Positions 1 to 5,587 of a stretch of DNA of 5,851 bases are shown here, piece after piece. Positions within the stretch are counted from its first letter, which is position 1. Every line of letters starts with the position of its first letter. The notes beneath the pieces are model-generated. The model was not told the origin of the DNA and made no database searches. It was given only the letters and a program-made list of their open reading frames with translations. The position numbers were made by a program, and so were the translations under genes. The stretch comes from an uncultured Prevotella sp. (lineage in GTDB: Bacteria > Bacteroidota > Bacteroidia > Bacteroidales > Bacteroidaceae): NCBI GenBank assembly GCA_905372445.1, contig CAJPPF010000137.1:1-5851 (forward strand), written 5' to 3'.

Positions 1-25
1 AAAAATATTCTACAGGAATTACCAT
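1..25 (-). CDS. nuoK: NADH-quinone oxidoreductase subunit K, N-terminal fragment (runs off left edge)
   Basis: Only the first eight codons are in the window, reading MVIPVEYF. This resembles the usual NuoK opening (a Met, then I-P-hydrophobic-E-Y before the first membrane helix). The ATG follows the nuoJ stop codon after 3 bases, exactly where nuoK sits in nuo operons. A purine-rich GAGGAG at 35-40 lies 9 bases upstream of the ATG, inside the last codons of nuoJ, and supports this start. NuoK is a small three-helix subunit of the membrane arm and is homologous to MrpC-type antiporter subunits. Identity rests on eight residues plus position, so it is probable, not proven. Confidence 0.82.
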
Positions 26-28
26 AAC

Positions 29-556
29 TTATTTCTCCTCTTCTTTATTTTCGCGGGCAATGAGCAGACCGCCGATGATACATGCAAGAAGGAACACTGA
101 GATGAACTCAAACGGAAGCACATACTGATACTTCTCCGAGCCTAACATAGCCTCACCTATTCCCTGAACTGCGAACTCCTTATCGGCAAGTCGCTCGCCA
201 GAATAAAGGAAACTGTTCTTAAGTAATATTCCCACTACTGTAACGAATCCAACCAATGCTACCACAAGACCAGATGCTACACGTGAACCCTTAAACTGCT
301 CCGTGAATCCCTGAAGTGTGCGGCGACCTACAAGATTGATAGCGAAGATATAGATCATCGTGATTGCTCCGGCATAAATACTCAACTGCACTGCTCCAAG
401 ATAAGTGTAATCAAGAAGGAAATATAAGCCAGAGATAGCAAAAAGCACGAACAGCAGACCTGTAGAGGCACGCATGATGCGCTTCGTGAATACACTGAAT
501 ATGGCACTGCAGATGATTACAACTGACAGAAGTCCAAACATAATTATATTTGCCAT
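29..556 (-). CDS. nuoJ: NADH-quinone oxidoreductase subunit J
   Basis: A 175-residue hydrophobic protein with about five membrane helices (roughly residues 3-22, 31-49, 53-76, 94-113 and 148-167). NuoJ is a membrane-arm subunit of complex I next to NuoA, NuoK and NuoH. Its third helix carries the π-bulge region thought to take part in coupling quinone reduction to proton pumping. The family signature is visible as YLGAVQLSIYAGAI (52-65), with the conserved YAGAI, and as LPFEFISVFLLA near the C terminus (147-158). Length is normal for the family. The ATG lies 6 bases after the nuoI stop, with AGGAGG (568-573) 11 bases upstream inside the end of nuoI. The acidic C-terminal tail KEEEK is encoded by bases that also form the ribosome binding site of nuoK. 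Family assignment is firm from motif, topology and position. Confidence 0.95.
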   Translation of the reverse strand: MANIIMFGLLSVVIICSAIFSVFTKRIMRASTGLLFVLFAISGLYFLLDYTYLGAVQLSIYAGAITMIYIFAINLVGRRTLQGFTEQFKGSRVASGLVVALVGFVTVVGILLKNSFLYSGERLADKEFAVQGIGEAMLGSEKYQYVLPFEFISVFLLACIIGGLLIARENKEEEK

Positions 557-562
557 AAGCTA

Positions 563-1114
563 TTATTCCTCCTCTTTTTTAGTTTCCTTTGCAGCTGCGG
601 CAGCCTCAGCAGCCTTCTTTGCAGCAAGCTTTGCGTTCTCCTCATATTGGGTCATTTCCTCCGCTGTCGGCGGAATGTTCAAATGCTGAACGAGTGCATT
701 ACGGTCAAAGGTTGCGTTCTCGAAATCATTAACAAATTTAATTGCGTCGAAATTGCAGGCATTTACGCATAACTGACAGAACATACATTCACCAAGATCA
801 TACTGGTAGTCCTGCAGAAGTTTTTTCTTCCTGCCTTCTGCAGTGGTAATCATTGTTGATACAATCTTTATTGTACCCGTTGGGCAAGCCTTCTCGCACA
901 TGGTACACGACGTACACTTATTCTGTCCATTCTCGTCGTGTGGCATAAAGAGAGTGCCACGGTGACGGCTGGCAATATGCTGCGTCTTGCGATTCTCTGG
1001 ATATTGTTCTGACACCTTCGGCGTTACGTACTCACCCATGGTGACGTCCATGCCTGTCAGGAGAGTCTTTATGCCGTCAAGAACATTTCCGAAATATGAT
1101 TTATTTTTTGCCAT
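563..1114 (-). CDS. nuoI: NADH-quinone oxidoreductase subunit I, 2x[4Fe-4S] ferredoxin-like
   Basis: A 183-residue soluble iron-sulfur subunit of the connecting module. It carries clusters N6a and N6b, which pass electrons to N2 in NuoB. Two ferredoxin motifs are visible: CTSCTMCEKACP with Cys67, 70, 73 and 77, and CMFCQLCVNACN with Cys110, 113, 116 and 120. All eight ligands are present. The Pro that usually follows the fourth Cys is kept in the first motif but is Asn121 in the second. The N-terminal part (about 1-60) contains the amphipathic region that packs on NuoH. Residues about 154-183 form a low-complexity Ala/Lys/Glu tail absent from short homologues, probably a charged helix. The gene follows nuoH after 16 bases. 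No Shine-Dalgarno stands before the ATG, which is common in Bacteroidota. Function is firm; the role of the tail is unknown. Confidence 0.96.
   Translation of the reverse strand: MAKNKSYFGNVLDGIKTLLTGMDVTMGEYVTPKVSEQYPENRKTQHIASRHRGTLFMPHDENGQNKCTSCTMCEKACPTGTIKIVSTMITTAEGRKKKLLQDYQYDLGECMFCQLCVNACNFDAIKFVNDFENATFDRNALVQHLNIPPTAEEMTQYEENAKLAAKKAAEAAAAAKETKKEEE
568..573 (-). promoter_or_regulatory. Shine-Dalgarno of nuoJ inside the end of nuoI
   Basis: The minus strand reads AGGAGG, 11 bases before the nuoJ ATG and formed by the codons of the terminal Glu-Glu-Glu of NuoI. The spacing is slightly long. A matching arrangement serves nuoK at 35-40. Confidence 0.65.
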
Positions 1115-1130
1115 TGTATTGATTACTTTT

Positions 1131-2357
1131 TTATTTGTCCTTCTTTACTGCAATGTCTACACCAACAATCTTCTGGTCGTCTGCGAACTTGCCACGGAAC
1201 TTCATAGCACGAACGGCAATCAGCACTAAAACGGCAATGATGCCTGTCAATACTACGATACTTGCGACAGTACTGCCTGTAAGACCGAATGACACACATG
1301 CAGTCATAAGGATTAGATTCAGAAGAGCCGTTGGCATGAGATATTTCCACTCAAGTTTCAGAATCTGCTCAATACGCAGACGTGGGAAAGTCCACTTTAT
1401 CCACATAAGCAACCAAACCATTGCAAATGCCTTGCCGAGGAACCATACGATACCTGGGATATAGTCCATTACTTCGTCGAACGCCTCTACTCCAATCTGA
1501 ATAGGTGCATAACCGCCAAGGAAGACCAAGGATGTCATACCTGCAACGATAAAGAGGTTAAGGAACTCTGCGAGATAGTAGAAGCCGAAACCCATTCCTG
1601 AATACTCTGTATGATAACCTGCTGTCAGCTCCGACTCTGCTTCTGCCAAGTCGAAAGGACCACGGTTTGCCTCTGCGTTGCCTGCAATGAGGAAGATGAG
1701 AAAGGCTATAAGAGCAGGAATATGTCCCTGGAAAATCAACCAACCGAATGGACCGCTCTGTGCTTCAACAATGCCGCTGACCTGCATTGTGCCTGTCAGA
1801 ATACATGCTGTGATAAGGCAAAGACCAAGTGACATCTCGTATGAAATCATCTGCACTGCACCACGCATGGCAGAAATGAGACCATACTTATTGTTTGATG
1901 ACCAACCGGCAATGAAGATACCGACAACACCGATAGCACTGATAGCAGTGTAAAGGAAGATGCCGACATTAAAGTCGAGAATCACGGCGCCCTTGTTCCA
2001 AGGCAGAAAGCTGAAGGCACCGACAGAAGCGACGATAACGAGCACCGGCGCTGTGCGATAGAGCAGTTGATCTGCCTTGTCGACGAAGAATATTTCCTTA
2101 GTCAACATCTTAATAACGTCGGCAAACACCTGCAGCAATCCCCAAGGACCTACACGCATAGGACCAAGGCGGCACTGGAAGTAGGCACAGACTTTGCGCT
2201 CCATGAAAATCAAGACGATAGCGAGTATGGCATACGCGACAATAATCGCGAGCCCAACTATAACCATCTCAATTGTGGTCGACAGCCATGTCGGTAATCC
2301 TAAGGTTACGTTCAGAAGCATATCGAACCAGTTTGCTATAATTGAAAAATCGAACAT
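1131..2357 (-). CDS. nuoH: NADH-quinone oxidoreductase subunit H
   Basis: A 408-residue polytopic membrane protein, the subunit that joins the membrane arm to the quinone chamber formed with NuoB and NuoD. Family blocks seen are MERKVCAYFQCRLGPMRVGP (52-71) with QVFADVIKMLTKE (76-88), NAEANRGPFDLAEAESEL (227-244) with GYHTEYSGM (247-255), and FPRLRIEQILKLEWKYLMP (324-342). About nine membrane helices can be drawn. The eight-helix NuoH core would end near residue 360; residues 364-384 look like an additional helix, followed by a charged tail of about 24 residues, so the protein is longer than the roughly 325 residues of E. coli NuoH. The start at 2357 is fixed by an in-frame TAG at 2388-2390 with no other ATG between. 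No ribosome binding site is obvious; the leader is A-rich. It follows nuoCD after 96 bases, the widest gap in the operon. Confidence 0.96.
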   Translation of the reverse strand: MFDFSIIANWFDMLLNVTLGLPTWLSTTIEMVIVGLAIIVAYAILAIVLIFMERKVCAYFQCRLGPMRVGPWGLLQVFADVIKMLTKEIFFVDKADQLLYRTAPVLVIVASVGAFSFLPWNKGAVILDFNVGIFLYTAISAIGVVGIFIAGWSSNNKYGLISAMRGAVQMISYEMSLGLCLITACILTGTMQVSGIVEAQSGPFGWLIFQGHIPALIAFLIFLIAGNAEANRGPFDLAEAESELTAGYHTEYSGMGFGFYYLAEFLNLFIVAGMTSLVFLGGYAPIQIGVEAFDEVMDYIPGIVWFLGKAFAMVWLLMWIKWTFPRLRIEQILKLEWKYLMPTALLNLILMTACVSFGLTGSTVASIVVLTGIIAVLVLIAVRAMKFRGKFADDQKIVGVDIAVKKDK

Positions 2358-2392
2358 AAATTTTCTTTTGTTTTCTATGATGTTATGCTACA

Positions 2393-2411
2393 CCTTATTA
2401 TATATATAAGG
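2393..2411. repeat. AT-rich inverted repeat in the nuoCD-nuoH gap
   Basis: Six-base arms, ccttat and ataagg, flank a 7-base TA-rich centre. It lies in the 96-base gap (2358-2453), the only sizeable intergenic gap inside the operon. No promoter consensus (TAnnTTTG) is visible in the gap and no T run follows the repeat. It could form a weak RNA hairpin, for example a processing or stability site. Low GC makes the stem weak and chance occurrence possible. Confidence 0.35.
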
Positions 2412-2453
2412 CTTGCTTATCCACTACCCTTTTTGCATTGGGCAGTTGGTTGA

Positions 2454-4019
2454 CTATCTGTCGATATCAGGGATGATATAGTCAAGACCGGCACCCACGG
2501 CTATAAGGTCGGCAACCTTCAGTCCGCGAAGCATCTCGTCAAGAGCACCTACAAGCGAGAGTGCCATCGGACGAATCTTCATACGGTAAGGGCTCTTGTC
2601 GCCACGTGAATCAAGGTATACTCCAAACTCACCACTTGTGCCTTCTACAGCGAAATACCACTGTCCTTCAGGACATTTGATAATAGGCTTCTGCTTGATG
2701 TAGTACTCACCCTCAGGGATATTGTCGATAAGCTGCTCAATGATACGGATTGACTGCTCTATTTCCTTAACGCGCTGATAATAACGCGACTGGGCATCGC
2801 TCTCGTCGAGAACAATCTGTTCCCACTCTACCTTATCGTACATATCATAAGGATATTTCTTGCGAATATCGTTTGCCCACTGCGATGCACGACCGTTGGA
2901 ACCGGAGATTCCGTAGTTGATACACTGTTCTTTAGTGAACTTTCCAACACCGACAAGGCGCTGATGTGTTATGACATTATCGCCAAAGACGTCGACATAC
3001 TCCTTGAGTTTCGGCTTAAGATAAGCGCATACTTTCTTAATATTTTCCTGGAAGTTCTCGTCAATATCTTCCTGCAGACCACCAATACGGTAGTAGTTCT
3101 GTATCAGACGACCGCCGGTTGTCTCTTCCATTGCGTTGAGTACATATTCTCTGTCACGCATACAGAACAGGAAAGCGGTCAGGGCACCGAGGTCCTGGGC
3201 ATAACAACCAAGGTAAAGCAGATGTCCGTCAATACGCTGCATCTCATCCATGATTGTACGTATGGTCTTTATACGATCGCTGAGCTCCACGCCAAGTGCC
3301 TCCTCGATAACCCCACAGATAGCGTGGCGGTTCATCATAGCACTGAGATAGTTCAGTCGGTCGGTCAAGGCGAGGGTCTGCGGATAGGTCAGCGTCTCGA
3401 ACAGCTTCTCTATGCCACGATGAATATAGCCAAGGTGTGGATAGATCTTCTTCACAATCTCACCGTCGACGATTGTCTCCAGACGAAGTACTCCGTGGGT
3501 TGAAGGGTGTTGAGGACCGATGTTCATCACGAAGTCGTCCTCGCCGAAAAGCGGTGTACGTTCAGACGTCAGATTGCCGTCCTTGTCCAGATAATAGCGT
3601 GTAGCGTATGTCACCTCCACATCGTCTGCGAGCGAGTAGCTGTCGTCCTCTGCCTTCCAGTCCTTACGGAATGGATAACCCTTGAAATCGTCGCGCAGGA
3701 ATATACGCGCCATGTTCGGATGACCGAGGAACTTTATGCCATAGAAATCAAAAACCTCGCGTTCCTGCAAGTCTGCACCTCTCCAAAGGTCGTAGACAGA
3801 GTAGATCAGGAAGTCCTCTCCTTTCTTCTCTGCCATAGTCTTCACGGAGATACGCTCAAAGGTTTCTGTGTTTTCGAGTATATAAATACATCCGAGACCC
3901 TCCTCGCCAAAGTCTTCACCAATGATAGTAACGAGATAGTCGAAATGCTTCTCATTCTTCAGTTTTGCCATTGCCGGCGCAAACTCTTCAAAAGAATATA
4001 CGATATTATTCAGTTTCAT
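2454..4019 (-). CDS. nuoCD: NADH-quinone oxidoreductase subunits C and D, fused
   Basis: A 521-residue fusion of the 30-kDa (NuoC) and 49-kDa (NuoD) subunits of complex I. The NuoC part covers about residues 1-125, with the signature LQEREVFDFYGI (84-95) and RDDFKGYPFRKDW (109-121). A linker of about 35 residues leads to the NuoD part, which starts at NIGPQHPSTHGVLRL (166-180) and continues with HLGYIHRGIEKL (195-206). His171 and His175 in GPQHPSTHG and Tyr224 in DRLNYL match the conserved His and Tyr of the quinone pocket. The protein ends in IDR, as NuoD proteins typically do. There is no sign of the hydrogenase Ni ligands of the ancestral family. AAGGAGG at 4027-4033 lies 7 bases before the ATG and overlaps the nuoB stop. 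The fusion also occurs in other phyla, including E. coli. Downstream, nuoE, nuoF and nuoG are not present before nuoH. Confidence 0.97.
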   Translation of the reverse strand: MKLNNIVYSFEEFAPAMAKLKNEKHFDYLVTIIGEDFGEEGLGCIYILENTETFERISVKTMAEKKGEDFLIYSVYDLWRGADLQEREVFDFYGIKFLGHPNMARIFLRDDFKGYPFRKDWKAEDDSYSLADDVEVTYATRYYLDKDGNLTSERTPLFGEDDFVMNIGPQHPSTHGVLRLETIVDGEIVKKIYPHLGYIHRGIEKLFETLTYPQTLALTDRLNYLSAMMNRHAICGVIEEALGVELSDRIKTIRTIMDEMQRIDGHLLYLGCYAQDLGALTAFLFCMRDREYVLNAMEETTGGRLIQNYYRIGGLQEDIDENFQENIKKVCAYLKPKLKEYVDVFGDNVITHQRLVGVGKFTKEQCINYGISGSNGRASQWANDIRKKYPYDMYDKVEWEQIVLDESDAQSRYYQRVKEIEQSIRIIEQLIDNIPEGEYYIKQKPIIKCPEGQWYFAVEGTSGEFGVYLDSRGDKSPYRMKIRPMALSLVGALDEMLRGLKVADLIAVGAGLDYIIPDIDR

Positions 4020-4026
4020 TCCGATT

Positions 4027-4033
4027 CCTCCTT
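4027..4033 (-). promoter_or_regulatory. Strong Shine-Dalgarno of nuoCD, overlapping nuoB stop
   Basis: The minus strand reads AAGGAGG, 7 bases before the nuoCD ATG, and shares bases with the nuoB TAA. It is the strongest ribosome binding site in the window. It confirms the nuoCD start and suggests coupling to nuoB translation. Confidence 0.8.
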
Positions 4034-4679
4034 ATTTTTTCTCCCACCAACTCTTCACTTTTTCCATGAATTGCTTTGGCAGGTCTTTTATTACTACTGG
4101 GTCAGGATTCTTCTCCTTGCGGTTTGCGCCACCGAAGAATTTCTCGACTTTCACTTTTCTCTGCAACTGCATCATTCCGTAAAGGATTGCCTCCGGACGT
4201 GGAGGACAGCCAGGAATGTAGACATCAACAGGAAGGAACTCGTTGATACCTTTCACTACGTGATAGCTTGCCTTGAACGGTCCGCCGGAGATGGCACAGC
4301 CACCAACAGCCACCACATACTTCGGTTCTGCCATCTGATCGTACAATCGCTTCAGCACAGGAGCCATCTTATGTGTTATTGTACCTGCACACATGATAAG
4401 GTCAGCCTGGCGTGGAGAGTTACGTGTCACTTCAAAACCAAAGCGTGCGAAGTCATAACGTGCACAACCGCATGCCATGAACTCTATACCACAACATGAA
4501 GTGGCAAAGGTGAGCGACCATAGTGAGTTGCTGCGACCCCAGTTGACAAGAGAGTCGAGGTTGCCACAGATAGCGTTTACACCATTCTCGTTAAGCTCGT
4601 TGATAAGAGACTCTAATGTCTCGTTGTCCTTCCATTCTTCGTATGGAATAGACTTGATTGACGGTTTGCTTATTTCCAT
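4032..4679 (-). CDS. nuoB: NADH-quinone oxidoreductase subunit B, N2 cluster protein
   Basis: A 215-residue subunit that holds cluster N2, the last iron-sulfur centre before quinone. The four expected ligands are visible: the tandem Cys62-Cys63 in TSCCGIEFM, Cys128 in VGGCAISGGPF, and Cys158 in PGCPPRPE. Other family blocks are DFARFGFEV (76-84) and SPRQADL (88-94). Two extra cysteines, Cys70 and Cys72 in MACGC, lie close after the tandem pair, at positions usually held by small non-Cys residues. The C-terminal 35 residues or so form a Lys-rich extension. The gene starts 10 bases before the end of nuoA, in another frame. AAAGGAG (4687-4693) sits 7 bases upstream of the ATG within nuoA, so the two genes are probably translationally coupled. 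Its stop overlaps the nuoCD ribosome binding site. Confidence 0.97.
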   Translation of the reverse strand: MEISKPSIKSIPYEEWKDNETLESLINELNENGVNAICGNLDSLVNWGRSNSLWSLTFATSCCGIEFMACGCARYDFARFGFEVTRNSPRQADLIMCAGTITHKMAPVLKRLYDQMAEPKYVVAVGGCAISGGPFKASYHVVKGINEFLPVDVYIPGCPPRPEAILYGMMQLQRKVKVEKFFGGANRKEKNPDPVVIKDLPKQFMEKVKSWWEKK

Positions 4680-5020
4680 TCCAGTGCTCCTTTCCGCCAG
4701 GCATAAGCAAGACCAAATACAAGAACCAGCATGAAGAAGCTGATGCTAACCAGTGCCATTGGACCAAACTGCTTAACAACAACCGCCCACGGATATAGAA
4801 AAACGGTCTCGACATCGAACATAAGGAAGAGCAATGCGAAAAGGTAATAACCCACATGCATCGGAAGCCAAGAACTTCCGCGTGTAGGAATACCACACTC
4901 AAAAGGTTCGCCCTTCACCTTGTTGTAGGTACGAGGACCGATTAACTTAGCCGTGACGTAAGCTGCCAGTACTAAGAAAATAGCCGTAATAATTACGGTT
5001 AAAAACAAAGTGAAATACAT
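4670..5020 (-). CDS. nuoA: NADH-quinone oxidoreductase subunit A
   Basis: A 116-residue membrane subunit and the first gene of the operon. Three membrane helices are visible (about residues 4-25, 57-80 and 88-108). The loop between helices 1 and 2 carries GEPFECGIPTRG (37-48), whose Cys42 corresponds to the conserved loop cysteine that senses the active/deactive state in mitochondrial ND3. Helix 2 holds FDVETVFLYPWA (68-79), with the conserved acidic residues Asp69 and Glu71. Length is normal for the family. The start at 5020 is fixed by an in-frame TAA at 5030-5032; a nearby ATG further upstream meets that stop after one codon. No Shine-Dalgarno is evident. Its 3' end overlaps nuoB by 10 bases. 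A promoter element is seen about 140 bases upstream of the ATG. Confidence 0.95.
   Translation of the reverse strand: MYFTLFLTVIITAIFLVLAAYVTAKLIGPRTYNKVKGEPFECGIPTRGSSWLPMHVGYYLFALLFLMFDVETVFLYPWAVVVKQFGPMALVSISFFMLVLVFGLAYAWRKGALEWK
4687..4693 (-). promoter_or_regulatory. Shine-Dalgarno of nuoB inside nuoA
   Basis: The minus strand reads AAAGGAG within the codons for the C-terminal Lys-Gly-Ala of NuoA, 7 bases upstream of the nuoB ATG. It supports the overlapping start at 4679. Confidence 0.75.
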
Positions 5021-5078
5021 AAGTGATATTTAAAACATTAATTTGTCATAGACCTTTACTAATCATAACGAGCTATCT

Positions 5079-5096
5079 CACACTAATTGCAGTGTG
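5079..5096 (-). other. Hairpin in the nuoA leader
   Basis: A perfect inverted repeat, CACACT and AGTGTG, with a 6-base loop. It lies within the predicted nuo transcript, about 60 bases upstream of the nuoA ATG. No T run follows it on the minus strand, so it does not look like an intrinsic terminator. It may be an RNA structure in the leader or a DNA binding site. The six-pair stem is short enough to occur by chance. Confidence 0.35.
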
Positions 5097-5158
5097 GATC
5101 TATGGAGTTAAGCATACGTAGAACTCTTTTTCAAACCCGTCATCATAGTAAGCGGGTG

Positions 5159-5166
5159 CAAAAGTA
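5159..5166 (-). promoter_or_regulatory. Probable promoter -7 element of the nuo operon
   Basis: On the minus strand this reads TACTTTTG, a perfect match to the Bacteroidota -7 consensus TAnnTTTG. It is the only perfect minus-strand match I found by eye in the upstream region, and it points toward nuoA. Transcription would start near 5150, giving a leader of about 130 nucleotides. A TTTG -33 element is not seen at the usual distance. Instead a run of ten T (5168-5177, minus strand) and then AT-rich sequence lie upstream. The start site is an inference from consensus spacing. Confidence 0.68.
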
Positions 5167-5461
5167 CAAAAAAAAAAGATAATATAGTAATATTATGGAG
5201 AAAAAAACACGAAAATTGCAAAACCGACATGACAAATTACCATTTTCGGTTATTGACCGGCATTGTATCGTTTACATTTAAAACGAATATTCTATCTCAT
5301 GGCTGCAAGCATCAATACTTTGCCGACACATTTATTATTTTGAAGCAAACAATAGTCTGTTTTTATTCCCAGTGGCTATATATTAACGATTTACAGAAAG
5401 CCCATATGTGGTTGTAAATATAAAGAAAAATTACCAAGACATGATTATAGTGATTTCTACT

Positions 5462-5481
5462 GTTTACAACACGTTGCAAAC
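5462..5481. repeat. 20-base imperfect palindrome, operator-like
   Basis: The arms gtttacaac and gttgcaaac are complementary at 8 of 9 positions around a 2-base centre. This symmetry and size are typical of sites for dimeric DNA-binding regulators. It lies about 300 bases upstream of the predicted nuo promoter, too far for simple repression of it. No regulator family can be named from the sequence. Confidence 0.35.
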
Positions 5482-5500
5482 AAAAGACTGAACCCAATTT

Positions 5501-5587
5501 CTAAAACCGTCGTTTCTTGGTTCAAGAACCGCCGTTTCTTGGCGCTCATTCCTGCGGTTTTAGCGTCAAGAAACGGCGGTTTTTGAA
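5501..5587. repeat. Palindromic repeat cluster with a 26-pair stem
   Basis: One motif, approximately CAAGAAACGGCGGTTTT, occurs several times. There are two copies in inverted orientation (5501-5520 and 5523-5542, repeat period 22, matching at 15 of 16 bases in the core) and one copy in direct orientation (5567-5585). A fragment, cggttttag (5555-5563), is the exact complement of 5501-5509. The arms 5521-5546 and 5562-5587 pair over 26 positions with two G·T pairs and a 15-base loop. No ORF spans it. It may be a REP/REPIN- or MITE-like element, or a strong transcription terminator. The + strand stem is followed by five T, but no + strand gene is seen to its left. The structure is seen directly; its class is inferred. 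Confidence 0.75.

Noticed and set aside
2964..3503. + strand open frame of 179 codons opposite nuoCD
   Set aside because: Antisense shadow of the conserved NuoD part; no motif and no separate context.
3507..4499. Long + strand open frame of 330 codons opposite nuoCD and nuoB
   Set aside because: It lies antisense to two certain genes, spans their junction, has no recognisable protein character, and is explained by their codon use.
5222..5251. Inverted pair aaccga/tcggtt with an 18-base loop
   Set aside because: Short arms and a long loop in AT-rich DNA; easily due to chance.
5229..5417. 62-codon + strand frame in the upstream region
   Set aside because: No ribosome binding site, AT-driven composition, no recognisable domain or membrane pattern; most likely chance.
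5521..5587. Calling the long stem simply a rho-independent terminator
   Set aside because: The stem and T run fit on the + strand, but no + strand gene ends to its left, and the extra motif copies are better described as a repeat cluster. Terminator activity remains possible.
5501..5587. CRISPR array
   Set aside because: Copies are in opposite orientations and lack unique spacers of regular length.
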